A stretch of DNA of 64,000 nucleotides from Gentiana macrophylla (taxonomy: Eukaryota > Streptophyta > Magnoliopsida > Gentianales > Gentianaceae): the NCBI GenBank assembly GCA_026214975.1, contig JAOBSW010001097.1, forward strand, positions 1 to 64,000, read 5' to 3'. The position numbers and the translations under genes were made by a program. Of the stretch, positions 21,057 to 32,708 are shown in pieces. The notes under the pieces are model-generated. The model did no database searches. It saw only the letters and a list, made by a program, of their open reading frames with translations, and was not told where the DNA came from. The first letter of the stretch is position 1. Every line of letters starts with the position of its first letter.

Positions 21057-22665
21057 TGATGTATGTCAACTGTATGATGAAATTCCATGATATTGTACCC
21101 CCATTTCTTTATTATATAGTGATATTTTGTATCAATTAGAGTAAATTTCTTGATAATTCAAACCACTTTTGTTTTGTGTAGCACAACCAATATTCAAGCA
21201 TTTTTATCACTCTTTAGAGCTTATTAGTTATATCTTGTTAATTACGTGTGGTATGTTGTGTTGGTGTTTTGCAGTAATTATTGAAGTGTGGAATGAGAAT
21301 ATAGAGGATAGATAGAGTCTCATGCCGTAGTTGGAGGAAACAAGACAATGGGGGGACAAATTATGTGATTAGAAATCACCGTGAAGACATGGGTGAAAAT
21401 GAAGCAATTCCGGCGCAAGCCGAGACATCATGCACGGCGTGAGCCGCAACTACATACAGCGCAAGCCGAGACACAAGGTCTGAGGTATATGGGTGCATTT
21501 AATGATCAAGTCAACATCCCAACCACCTTGTCAGATGCAGCGTACACCGTGGGAACTAGCAGCACTCACGGCGTGAGCCGTGAAAGAACCGGTGTGAGCC
21601 GTGATGTAAAATCGACCAATTAAGTAGGCTTTTGAAGTCAATCTCGAGGATATCGAAAAAACACACCAAGAAGAAGAAAACACCACCTTCTCCTTAGCTT
21701 GAAGGAACCTCCACCCTCAAGGCTCTTCTAGCCAACATATATCATATTTAGCTCTTAAACTTCATTTTAATCATCAAGAATTCTTGGTTTAATGTTTGAA
21801 TCATTTTGATTGGAGAAAAACAACACTTTTGTGTGTCTATCTCCATTAAAGACTTTTGAAGATTGAATGGAAGCTTCTAATTTCGAGTTCATAGCTTGAA
21901 TTTGGTAAATTCTTAGACTTTACCTTTGTTTAATTGTTCTTGTTGATATGAATGTTAACTTTGACATTTTTGTGTTCATATCTATGAGTGGCTAGTCCTT
22001 TATTAGCCAATGTTATGTAGTTGTGATAGTTAATCTTATATGACTGCTTGGGAATGCTTGTTTATGTTTTCTAGTTTCTTTTGTGTTGAAATTCTTCTTA
22101 CTTGTATTGTTTGCCTTGTGTATTTGGAGTAATTAACCTACATATGCATCTACCCAACTAGTGGATACCGAATGAAAGACATTAGTTGTGAGAAGAGGGT
22201 AAGAAGAACGGAAGGTAGAATCGACCCAAGCGGAATTCGGTTCCTTATCCAAGGAATTTTACATTCAAGAGTTTATCTTGTCAATTCATTAGGTTTAAGG
22301 TATTTAGACCAAGGAGGAGACAAAGAGTGGTTTCGTTCGCTCATATGAGGGAAACCGCTTTGTTTAGAATGCACCGTTCACATATTAGAACACCAATGGA
22401 AGGTGTTAGGTAGATCGTTTCCAATGAATCAAAGAGAGATAGCTTGAACTATGAATCATCTTGGTTAGTTTCTTTTTTATCATTTGAACAATCTTTGAAG
22501 TTAATTCGCACTTTCTTCATGAAACTTGCGATTCGGATCAAGATAATAATAACTAATTGGTGTTTGACCTCACATCCTTGGGGGATATGACCTTGACCAC
22601 CGTACTAGGCTACAATTGACCTGGTACATTGCCGGTAAGATTGGAACCCTAGGAAAGTTGCATCA
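21057..22665 (+). mobile_element. 3' LTR of the gypsy element
   Basis: It starts TGATGTATG right after the purine tract and ends GTTGCATCA, giving TGATG/CATCA inverted ends, 1.6 kb. It holds palindromes of the CACGGC family, for example 21566-21583 (TCACGGCGTGAGCCGTGA) and about 21433-21446, in the orientation opposite to those in the interior. The exact start could be 21053 (TGGTTGATG). Confidence 0.65.
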
Positions 22666-24321
22666 GTTGCCATGTAAGATGAAATAGAGTCATTACGGAA
22701 GAATCAGACTTGGGATCTAGTTAAACATCCAGCTGAAATTAGAGCTGTTACATGCAGATGGATCTTCAAGAAGAAGGAACGGATAACTGAGGCAGAAAGA
22801 GTCAAGTATAAGGCACATTTGGTTGCAAGAGGTTTCAGTCGGAAAGAAGGGTGGACTTTGATGAGATATTCTCACAAGTAGTCAAACATACATCAATCAG
22901 AGTGTTGCTAGCAATAGTGGCACAACAGGACTTAGAACTTGAGCAGTTAGATATGAAGACAGCTTTTCTACAAGGTGAGGTAGATAAAGAGATATACATG
23001 ACTCAGCCAGAGGGTTTCCAAATTCCTAGAACGGAAATTTTGTGTGCAAGTTGAAGAAGTCCTTGTATGGACTGAAGCAAGCTCCTAGACAGTGGTATAA
23101 AAGGTTTGAGTGTTATATGATCCAGTTGGGTTACAGCATAAGTCCTTATGATTGATGTGTTTACAACAGTCAGTTGAAAGATGGATCATACATCTATCTT
23201 GTGTTATATGTGGATGACATGTTGATAGCTGCAAAGAAGAAGTCTGATGTTCAGTATCTAAAAGACCTTCTCAGTGCTGAGTTTGAAATGAAAGATTTGG
23301 GTGTAAAACCAAGAAAATATTAGGGATGGAGATCTAGAGAGATTGAAATCAGAAGAGACTGATTTTATCTCAGTAGGGCTATATACAGAAGATTTATCAA
23401 AATTTGGCATGTCAGCTGTTAAGCCAATAGATACTCCTATGGCATCAAATGTTCATTTGTCAGTTTTTTGCTTCACAATCAGCAGAGGAGAAGGAGTACA
23501 TGTCAAGAGTTTCCTATGCTAGTGCAGTTGGCAGTATGATGTATGCTATGGTGTTCACTAGGCCTGATCTGGCACAAACAGTCAGTGTTGTCAGTAGGTT
23601 TATGGCTCATCTGGAAATGATCACTGGAAAGCTGTGAAAAGAATATTCAGGTACCTTAGGGGTACAACTGATGTTGGTCTCATTTATGGAGGTGATACCA
23701 AGAACTGATCACATGATATTGTGATGCTGATTATGTAGGTGATGTGTATAGAAGAAAAGCAATGACTTATTATATTTTCATATTGGGGAATTCAGTTGTC
23801 AGCTGGAAAGCAACTCTTCAGTCAACAGTGGCTTTATCAACTACTGAAGCTGAATATATGGCTCTTATTGAAGCAGCCAATGAGGGTTTATGGTTGAAGG
23901 GACTAGTCAGTGATTTAGGGCTACATCAGGATCAAGCTGAGATTTATTGTGACTGTTTGAGTGCAATTTGTCTAGCTAAGGATCAGGTTCATCATGAGAG
24001 AACCAAGCATATTGATGTGAGGTAACATTTTCTGAGAAATGAGAAGATGGTTGTAGTGAAGAAGATCAGCACCAGGGATATCCTGCTGACATGCTCACTA
24101 AACCAGTTCAGCAGAGCAAGTTTCCATCGTGCATGGACTTGCTAAATATTCAAAGCTTATAAATCGAAATCGGGATACTCATAAAAGGCGATCACCTTGA
24201 GTGGATTCTCGTGGAGAAGTCAGTACAAGTACATCCTGGCATTGATTTAATTCATCCGGTACAAGTACATCCGATTATGCAATCGGTTGATTGTGAATGA
24301 GTTCAAGTCAAGGTGGAGATT
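22666..24321 (+). pseudogene. Copia RT and RNase H remains, plus strand
   Basis: In order across frames: NQTWDLVKHPAEIRAVTC, ARGFSRKEGVDFDEIFS, LEQLDMKTAFLQGEVDKEIY, KKSLYGLKQAPRQWYKRFE, LVLYVDDMLIAAKKKSDVQY (catalytic YVDD), SYASAVGSMMYAMVFTRPD, then RNase H with SVVSWKATLQSTVALSTTEA and HHERTKHIDVR. The polyprotein end (-DMLTKPV--SKF--C-DLL-) is near 24085-24150. Several stops and frameshifts; gag, protease and integrase are absent. It begins immediately after the gypsy LTR, so the gypsy insertion probably truncated it. Confidence 0.85.
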
Positions 24322-24935
24322 TGTCAGTTTGGTGACTTGATCTCTAAACTAATGAATAAATTGGTAGAACTAATCAGGAAAACTGAGACTGAGAATGATT
24401 GTCAGTCTTCAGTATAAGTATATTCAGTTCTGTGAAAGTCAGTTGGATGAAGTGCAACTGAGGTTCTTCAAGTCTGCGATCGATTTTGGTGTCTTTGAGT
24501 TTTCTTGAGTATAGCTGAGTTCTACATCTGGGCAGTTGATTACAAGTTTGGAAAGTCAGTTTTGAATTGAGTTTCGTATGGTGGATAATAGTTGGAGCTG
24601 GGGTCCACATCTGGGGCTTTTATGACAATTCCTACAAAGATCTTTAGCGGTTAGGGTTTAAGGAATTGTGTCTATAAATATCAATGTTGTAATCAATGCA
24701 ATGTGTGTCTTTTAGAGTGTTGTTCACACACTTGTGAAAACCTTGTAATTTTGTGCATAGTAAAATATCTCATTTTCTGTCCGTGGAGTAGTCGGCACAA
24801 TGCCGGAAACCACGTTAAATCACTATGTTTTCTTTGTTTCTGCTTTTTATCAATTTCGTCATTCTTTATGTTTGCATTGCTATCTGTATATTATCTTTCT
24901 TAAACTGCAAGCTTCTCTTCAGTGCGGTTTCAATA
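24322..24935 (+). mobile_element. 3' LTR of the copia remnant
   Basis: The tract AAGGTGGAGATT (24310-24321) precedes TGTCAGTTTGGTGAC. A TATA-like CTATAAATATC lies near 24672, followed by a TTGTAATC-rich leader and the GTCGGCACAATGCCGG dyad (about 24791-24806) typical of the R/U5 part of such LTRs. The right end is uncertain, near 24935. Confidence 0.6.
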
Positions 24936-25594
24936 GTACTATTTAATAATGCATGACTAAGCCTAAAACATATTAATTAATTTCATTGATCATGTCAAAA
25001 GGTTTTATTTTTATTTTTTTGACGAAACCTTTTTTATTATTAAGAAAAAAAATAAAGTTCGTACAAGCCGTATCTTGGCCCTCCCCTTATACCAAAAACG
25101 TAGACGAAGCGTAGCCCTGCCCTCTAAAAACCTATGAGTGCCAAAACCCAGGTGTGGGAAAATTCTGCCTCAGTAGGAAAATGTGCAAAGACCCTACGCC
25201 AGGAAAAATAAAGTCTCCCAAAAAAGAAAGTTACAAACGGGAAAAAAAAAAAGTGGGTTCCGCTCTTCTATGGTAGAAAAAGGTTTTAATTAACATAACA
25301 GTTTCATATGTAAAATTAATTAACATGGCTAAACGGTTTTATTTACAGATTTGTCTTGTTTTACATGATCTACCGCAAGTGATACCTTTGAATAATGATT
25401 TGACTTTGCATATATCTTCCTTAAGGTGGTATTAACGAACTAAATTATAACAACACAAACCAACAAAAACTATTAGTAATACAATATCTTTACGAAAATT
25501 AAACAATATTTTTTACTAAGAAAATCAAATATTTAATTGGCCTTATGGATCATGTAAGACAATATCGCGTAGTGGCACAAAGCTAATTTGAATA
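24936..25594. other. Intergenic; upstream region of the cysteine-rich peptide gene
   Basis: No gene. Bases about 25110-25175 (AAAACCTATGAGTGCCAAAACC...GTGTGGGAAAATTCTGCC) resemble short stretches 3' of the pseudogene copies (about 3618-3655, 41158-41200, 47430-47470), perhaps a shared short interspersed element. The remainder is AT-rich. Confidence 0.4.
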
Positions 25595-25603
25595 CTATAA
25601 ATA
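25595..25603 (+). promoter_or_regulatory. TATA box of the cysteine-rich peptide gene
   Basis: CTATAAATA lies about 125 bases upstream of the ATG at 25727, a normal distance for a plant gene with a ~95-base leader. The leader contains two imperfect copies of ATATCATCAAAGTTTATTCACATAGAGAAA (about 25648-25710). Confidence 0.55.
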
Positions 25604-25726
25604 CACTATTTCTAACAATATAATTAACACAGCCGATCCCCATATATATCATCAAAGTTTATTCACATAGAGAAAGAAATATCATCAAAGTTAATTTACA
25701 TAGAGAAATAGGGGTTGAAGAAGAAG

Positions 25727-26407
25727 ATGGCTAACAAGATTGCATTTGTTTTTCTACTCCTTGTTTTTCTTCTCATATCAGGTTAATTAGCATATATATA
25801 TCTTCGTTGCTTTGATTTTCCATTCTTTTATCTCTTACGTCTTTCTCTCTAATAGCGTTTTTTTTTTTTTTTTTTTGTTATTAATTACTTTTCACTGCAA
25901 TTTTATTTTTTATTTTGATATTAACATTTTATTTTAACAAAAATTGCATCTGCTGAAATGGAAGTGGCACACGGATATCATCTGAAAAGAAACTTCCTTG
26001 CAAAACAAGTCCCTATGGATTCTTCCCCGTCTAGAAAGCTTCATGGTGATGGTGATGGTGATGATTCTGATAAAGATGATGCTGATGATTACGGTGATCG
26101 TTATAGTGATGATTCTGATAATGATATTGATCCTCGTAAAGTTAATGATAATTACGGTGATGGTTATGGTGTTAAAGGTAATATTCCATATGATGGTGGT
26201 TTTGGCGCTTACGGTTATAAAGGTGATGGTTTAGAACTTGATAATGATGATTATGAAGGTGGTCATAAAAAGGACGATCCATGCCTCGAAATTGGGTCAT
26301 GTAATGAAAACATCTTTGAAAGAAACGATGACTATATATGCAACTTTTACGCAGGATCCACTTGCACCTGTAACACCGATGGTCAATGCCACCGTAAATC
26401 GGAATAA
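25727..26407 (+). CDS. Secreted acidic protein with a six-cysteine C-terminal module (two exons, intact)
   Basis: Exon 1 is 25727-25781: MANKIAFVFLLLVFLLIS, a clear signal peptide. A phase-1 intron (25782-25964) starts GTTAAT and ends GGAAG after a T-rich tract. Exon 2, 25965-26407, keeps the frame and stops with TAA, giving about 165 residues. The mature part has a basic start (YHLKRNFLAKQ), then about 90 residues dominated by Asp, Gly and Tyr (DGDGDDSDKDDADDYGD; NDNYGDGYG). It ends with a module C-x5-C-x12-C-x7-C-x-C-x5-C. A signal peptide split by a phase-1 intron, a variable acidic middle and six Cys is the plan of plant cysteine-rich secreted peptides. I cannot place it in a named family. 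The acidic stretch could be a propeptide or bind cations; that is inference. The acceptor differs from that of the paralogous exons (TTGCAG), so exon 2 may have shifted. Three decayed paralogues are in this window. Confidence 0.8.
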
Positions 26408-26888
26408 GTAATCATACGAATATGCGCATTATCTACTCAAAGAAAATGTTTCTTGCATAACAATATAGTAAATCATACTATAAGATTGCTGCAAATAGTG
26501 GTGTGCGTGCAGATTTTGTTTTGAAATACACAATACACGATTCATAAAGAACGCTATATAGATGGTCTGAGTGTATTAATTGTTATGGAAGAAACATTCT
26601 CTTTTAATAGAATGTGGATATATGTATGTTACAATTGATGCATGGTAACAAAAAAAAAATATCTGGCATACCTTTCACTGTGAAATGGAAAAACACTAAT
26701 TTTAGGATGTCCAGTTGCTTTATTAAAACTTTATGTAATCCCAACTTCTTTGTGGGCTTGCCACCTTTTTTTCTTTTTTTATTTTCTAACTTTTTGTACT
26801 TTTGAATGCAAATGAAAGATGGATGTGCGTTTTGCTGTTTTATGTTGTCCCGTGTTACAATTTAGTAGCTTTTAAATGTTTCCATTAA

Positions 26889-26930
<42 letters not shown>

Positions 26931-27733
26931 GAGCAACCAGCCATATATGTCTTATTTCAGTTGCTTTCATATTTTATAGGGTAGATGAAACATTTTTATT
27001 CCCAGTGATTTTTCACACGGATAGAGAAATCACCGGAAAAAAATTATTAAAAGTACAACAAAGATGGGTAAAAGATTACCATGAAAACGGATAAATTTCT
27101 AAATTTTTTAATTTCGTTCCGTCTTCTTGTTATTCTTTCGTCTTCCTCTCTATTTCATTCACATCACCGGAAAAAAAAAACTTCTTTAGCCGAATTAACA
27201 AGAAATCTTAATCATAGAAGTGATTGGCATGCATGGAATGAAACAAATGACCATGATCGAAGGAATGAATGGGCGAAGAGAGACGAGTTTTTAATCACCT
27301 AAACAAATGGAACACATGAGATGTTAAGCTGGTTGCATTCATGGATGATGGGAAGTAAATACATTTTTGTTCAAGCAGAACATCTTTCAGGAAGATGTCA
27401 AAGACAGGATGACCGTGCGCTTTCTTCACTTTTACCCATACTCGGTGTACATCGGGTTTATTTATTTGTAAGTATCGGGTGTTACACTCTTTCCTATTTG
27501 TTGGATTTCCACAATCTTGTTTTCCATACATAGGAAAACCAGTCATTTTTACTATTCTTCTCTTATCTTCATTCCATCTTCTTCTTCTCTTATCTTCCTC
27601 TGTCGTGGAAAATAAAAAAGAAACTTCTTTTACCAAATCAACAATTACATTCATAATCTCCTCACATGCAATATTGAAAATTTTCAATAAAAATGAATTT
27701 AATTAGATAACAATTAAATATAAAATAAGTTAC
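26408..27733. other. Intergenic, with a TA microsatellite
   Basis: The 3' flank of the peptide gene. A (TA)n run of about 38 bases occupies 26892-26929. A minus-strand frame of 130 codons (27295-27687) shows no known motif. C/T-rich stretches at about 27106-27150 and 27545-27605 resemble each other. I see no supportable gene. Confidence 0.4.
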
Positions 27734-28017
27734 TGTTAAGAAATAGATGATGACCTGGCATGATTTGTGGTGTACACATTACCTATTATCCATAGATGAT
27801 GATGTGGCATGATCTGTGGTGTACACATCATCTCGATCCAATGGTCTAAGTTGTGTCTTATCTAGATTTGTTATTAGATTCTCTGCAGGTTGTTACTTTC
27901 CATTTGCAAAAGAATGTAATCACCTATATACTCTCAGTTGTAGTAGATGAATGAAATCAATGGAAATGATAATTTGAGAATGAGTTGCTCAGTTCCATCT
28001 TCTCTGTTTTTCTAACT
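27734..28017 (+). mobile_element. 5' LTR of a small copia element, followed by a primer-binding site
   Basis: It starts TGTTAAGAAATAG and ends TTTTTCTAAC-T; the final CA is lost. TGGTAGCGAGCC (28018-28029) follows directly, a decayed form of the tRNA-Met site TGGTATCAGAGC. A TATA-like CCTATATACTC is near 27923. A 40-base stretch (ATAGATGATGA...GTGGTGTACACAT) is repeated within it (about 27745 and 27791). The gag at 28037 confirms orientation. Confidence 0.65.
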
Positions 28018-28036
28018 TGGTAGCGAGCCCGGTTCT

Positions 28037-28660
28037 ATGGCATCATCAGCTCCTTCTACGGCTGAGATGACCACCATGGACACCACCACAGAAAGCTACA
28101 CCATAACAACTACAAATGTTTCAGCTCCGGTTGTGTCTATGGCCATATTCCTCCATTTTCATGGACATCTACTCCATTATCCCCATTTTCTTCCATTACA
28201 ACACCTCTATTCACCACCGGAGCACAATTTTCCGGTTACTTTCCTATAAGAGCTCCACCATGCACCCCCATTTCTCCTTTGACTAGTTCTATCAGTTCTT
28301 ATCCTCTTCCCAAGCTAATTCCTAGTCTGCATTCCACAGATTCAACTTCATTGCTTCTTTCTACTTACACTGTGAAATTGAATCAAGAAAACTATTTGCT
28401 ATGGAAGTATACTATACTTCCTAATGTGAAGGGGTATAAGTTAGAAGGATTTCAGTTTGGCACTGTTCCTAGACCTTCTTCACCGTCTTCTGGGATGAAT
28501 TGGCATCTGGCGTCGGCAATTGAACAATGGGATTCCACAGATCAACTTCTAATGGCTTGGCTACTGAGTTCGATGACTGAAAAGGCTTTATCTGAGGTAG
28601 TTGGTTGCAATTCATCTTATGAAGTTTGGAGCACCCTTGAAAATCTTCTACTAATCGTTT
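28037..28660 (+). pseudogene. Copia gag fragment
   Basis: The first frame opens MASSAPSTAEMTTM with a Thr/Ser-rich start. The second, from 28279, reads VKLNQENYLLWKYTILPNVK, GYKLEGFQFGT, DSTDQLLMAWLLSSMTEKAL and VVGCNSSYEVWSTLENLL. This is the N-terminal gag domain of plant copia elements (-KL---NYL-W-----L-G--L-GF-, -W-R-DQ-LL-WL-SS----V---V-G--TS-EVW--L). It is cut off before the zinc knuckle, where unrelated AT-rich sequence of the CACTA-like end begins. Confidence 0.85.
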
Positions 28661-29174
28661 CTATTTTTGTCATTTTTTGCTATCATTGGCAAAAAAATTA
28701 TTATTTTTAGGGAAAACCAAATAAATATGGATAAAGTCATGTAACATATTTTAAAGTGTCTTCATTGATATAAAGTTAAAATATTTGAAAGTGTCATCAC
28801 AAGTTCTCAAATTTACTAAACAAAATTAATTTTGGACCAACAAAAGTTTGTAACAACATTGATTTTTTTATAATATTTTATTTTTATGTACAAGACATTT
28901 TAATGTGTCTCCAATGATATAAAGTTAAAACATTTTAAAGTGTCTCCATAGAGCCACACAAAACTACACTACGTAGAATTCACTTTAAAGTGTATCCACA
29001 TGTATATAAAAGAATTAAGACATAGTAAAACGTCTCTTCAGGGTCTCACACATTTACCTCCTACTTGCTAAAGATACATTTTTTTATACAAGTGACTCTA
29101 TATCATGTTTTTAGAGGCATTTTTTGAAAAATGTATTTATAGATGTGTCTCGATAAGTGTTTTTTGTTGTAGTG
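28661..29174 (-). mobile_element. CACTA (En/Spm-type) terminal region
   Basis: Read on the minus strand, 29174 leftwards begins CACTACAACAAAAAACACT, a typical CACTA terminal inverted repeat. Subterminal repeats of the form TTTTAAAGTGTCTCCA or AAAGTGTC recur (about 28750, 28785, 28905, 28935, 28985), as in CACTA subterminal regions. No transposase is present. The left terminus is not recognisable, so this is a truncated end or a small derivative inserted in the gag. Confidence 0.6.
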
Positions 29175-29209
29175 TGTTGACTTATCGATTGATATAATTA
29201 GGTATATCA

Positions 29210-30424
29210 TGTTGGAAAAGTGTATCGTGTGTGGAGTGAGTTACGGAATAGATCTGTAAATCACAGATGTAATTAAGGATAATTAACTGCAGAAAATAAG
29301 TAACTCAGAAATAAAAGTGTTATTGAGTAGATCCAATAAATAAACTATGACGGTGTAGATCTAATTAAATAATTCTATTGCAATCTAGATCTAACGAAAT
29401 AAAGCTCTCACAATAGAGATCTGACTCAAAACAAGGATAAAGTAAATTGCGATGCATAAATAAATGACAAACCGAGGCGAGTAGTTACTCTTTCCTTAAA
29501 ACAAATTACTCCGATATGCCCACGGTAGTAGCAACTGTCTCCCAAAATACAACGACTTTACGTCTCGGATTTAGAGGCACTTCAAAAATCCGAGCTTCGG
29601 CGAACTTACATAGAGCTCCAACTTCTTTTCGACTCAAGAACTATATCTATATGCTAGACTTATTGTGGTGGAAAAGACTATAGAAAATTGAATAATCTAA
29701 TCTTCATCCAGGGGGTTGTTTATATAGTGGAGAAGATGAGACAATGCTTGAATCTGATTGGCCGAGACACGTCATCAAAATTTTCCCCTTGAAAATGTAA
29801 CCACGCATTGGGATTTAGGCACCATGGCCGACCAAACTCATTCTATTTGATTGATCGGATGTCGTGCCATCCGAATTCTGATTGGTTGAAGGACTTCTTG
29901 AATTCTAATTGATCCGATGTCATAATCAAATGCCAAAAATTAATTTATGGTTAATTTCATAATGAAATTTTGTCCAAAAAATTAATAGTAGTATTTCAAC
30001 CAAACCGAGCTCAAGCTCGAGCAGGACGGATGACGGAGGCGGCACGCGTGTGGAATTATCTAAGTCCTCCCTCCTGCTCAAAAATGCTTTGCCCCTTGGG
30101 GCACATCCAAAAGTGTCTCACTAGCAATTAAATATAGAGCTCAAGTCTCCCATCTTTCCTACCTGGGAGAGTTTGAGTTGATCACACTTTCAACACCTCT
30201 CCCACAAATGTTTTACACCAACTTTATGCATTAATTTCTCATTCACTCGATATCCGAATTGAGTGATTCCAAAACAAAACATCATCTACTCCGTGAGTAG
30301 TATTTTTAGTCTTAATAACCTCCTAGATAATCTCACTGGAGCGTATAAAAAATTTGCGCTAAAGTTGACTGTTTCGACACATGTTTCAAGCTCTCATTTC
30401 ATGGGTTTGGCTTTATCTCCAATA
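29210..30424 (+). mobile_element. Solo LTR with TSD TATCA
   Basis: It starts TGTTGGAAAAG, ends TCTCCAATA (TCTCCAACA in the other copies) and is flanked by TATCA at 29205-29209 and 30425-30429. Terminal repeats TGTTGGA/TCCAACA match over seven bases. There is no interior sequence, so this is a recombined solo LTR of 1215 bp. It lies 27 bases upstream of the peptide exon 2, in what should be the intron. Orientation is assumed. Confidence 0.75.
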
Positions 30425-30451
30425 TATCATAATCTATAAATATACTTGCAG

Positions 30452-30653
30452 CTGAAGGTGAAAGTGGGGAGAAGCAACTACGAGGGTCACATATTGAGGC
30501 AAAAAGTGTTGGAAAAGAATTCACTATTTACATGATCAGAAGCTCTTCGATGACGACAAAGGTGGTGACGATGATGGTAATGATGGAGATTATAATGGTA
30601 ATGGTGCATGCAGTGGCAGATTTTGTTGGGGGCCGAAGGATTTCACATCCTGC
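30452..30653 (+). pseudogene. Cysteine-rich peptide exon 2, copy 2, 5' piece
   Basis: This follows an intact TTGCAG acceptor (30446-30451). It reads AEGESGEKQLRGSHI, then the acidic stretch and, across a frameshift, CSGRFCWGPKDFTSC. It is cut at 30653 by the long-LTR element. The continuation is at 40404-40485. The flanking 5-mers CCTGC (30649-30653) and CTTGT (40404-40408) are the TSD with two C-to-T changes. The uninterrupted copy 3 reads CCTGCGATAAC here. Confidence 0.8.
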
Positions 30654-32708
30654 TGTTAGGAAATCAATCAAGTAGCGCAGCCAAAATTAAAAATTGATTT
30701 CCCAATCCAGGATCGACTTCGTTTAAACAATAAACATATAAGAGAAGGGACGTTAATATCACCTTAGTTGATCTAAAAGATCGATGCTTTGACCGTCCGG
30801 TAGAAGTAGATGCTTTTGTTGGTCCAAGCGTCCGGCCTCTACCAGTAATCCACACGAGCACCTCGCCGGAATCCCGCCAATGATTGCTACTAGAAAAACT
30901 CGACTGCTAGGTCGACCTTTTCTCTCTCTATAATCTCTCTCTAAGAAGCTCTCTTATTTTTCACAAGAACAATTAGCTTTTGGAATTATGGTGTACAAAA
31001 GAGCTAGCCAATCCTTCTCTTAATTAGAAGAAAACGGCGCCCCAGATGATCTCCCCAACTGATTGGGAATAGCTTTGAATAGATTGATGAGAGGGAAAAC
31101 CTATTCCTAATAAAATAAGGAAAATCCCATTGATTGATTTATCTCATTTATTTAATATCATATGTTAAATATTTCCAATATATTGTCATTATCTTATATT
31201 GACTATATTTATCTTATTACCATAAATCAATTTACACATGTGTATATATGACATATATTACAAATATAAATCTATGTGCATATATATTTTGGAAACAAAT
31301 GTGCACAAGCACATCATATGTGCAAGTAACGTATGAATGTGTATATATATATAAATATTAATATTTAATATTAATATATGGTAATACTATTAATTAAATT
31401 GCACAATCCAAGTGTATCTTAATACACTAGAAGTCCAAGTTGCCATAATTTGGCACCCGGAATATACTTTAATTAATATAATACTATGATTAATTAATTT
31501 GCAAAATACATGTATATCATATATATACATATTCCGAAATATATATGTATCAATATACATATTTAATTAATCAACATAATTAATATCTTGTATTATATTT
31601 ATTCATAATAAATAAATACTACCATATTAATTTACCACTATAACCTTTATAGTATGTGATAAATTCTTTCCTTTTTGGTCATCAACTATAACCGTATTTT
31701 AATCCGACTTGATGTTCATATGTGTGTGACCCGATAGGCTTCCGAATATGTTGGCCGTAGACATAAGGTACAATTACGAAAATGCCCTTTCACATTTAAC
31801 GATCATGGATAGTGTCTAGCAACACGTCCATGACCCCCAATCATCGAAAGAGTCAATACGCATTGACTACTACCTTTCATGTGCTCGGTTAGCGTGTAAA
31901 TAGAATCCTATCGCTGTAATAAATCCATACGATCGTACGTCGAGTGTCAACCGTTAACGACCGTATCTTATAATCTGGATATCATGCTCTCTCGAAATAA
32001 CTCATTTACTTTCACTTTGCAAAGATTCACGGGAGTAAGACATTCCTTATAAGAAGGCCCTTTCGGATATTCACCCCTGCTGTTAGGTTACGCGATTCCA
32101 AGATGACTTAACATGTATACTCCGCATGCTTCAGTATCATACCCAATCACTCCCGCATGATCACCCCATGGCTAAGGGAAACCTCAATAGTGTCAAAGCA
32201 TCACAATCCACACCGTGATGCCAAGTAGACTCTGGTCCTAAGGATAATTACACAACCGTCACATAGTGTGACATTTAAAAGTGTAAGAGGGTCAATATAA
32301 CGTACTCATTCTCTAATACATGTCCACGTACAGTCCAAGTGTCTATACACTATGATAGACGAGATCTGTCACTGCCCTTAAAGACAGAAGACATCTAATA
32401 CGTGCTAGTCTGTTCGTACTATCAGTGCCCTGTTTAATAGTACATCATCCAAGAGACATTTAAGTATCAAACTTATTAAAGTGGTTAGAGATCTCATCAA
32501 CCATAATCACATATCATGGTTTCTCTATCACAGTTTAATACTAAGGACGTTATCATAAAACAGTTCATAATTGGATCTTTGAAACAACAAATATATGACA
32601 ACAGAAAAACCATTTATTATATATGTATCATCATAAAGAAATAGTAGAAATGATCTGAACTGGTCGGATCCTGGCCAACCCAATTGTGTTTAGGACACTA
32701 TTTCAACA
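30654..32708 (-). mobile_element. 3' LTR of the minus-strand long-LTR element
   Basis: 2055 bp, TGTTAGGAAATC...TATTTCAACA as written on the plus strand. It matches 37521-40403 apart from the pogo-like insertion and AT-repeat differences. Confidence 0.85.

Noticed and set aside
25998..26234. Met/Val/Ile-rich frame overlapping the peptide gene
   Set aside because: It is the shifted reading of the Asp/Gly-rich GATGGTGAT repeats of exon 2.
27295..27687. 130-codon minus-strand frame
   Set aside because: No motif, no plausible splice or promoter signals, and its composition matches the flanks; kept only as a note in the intergenic entry.
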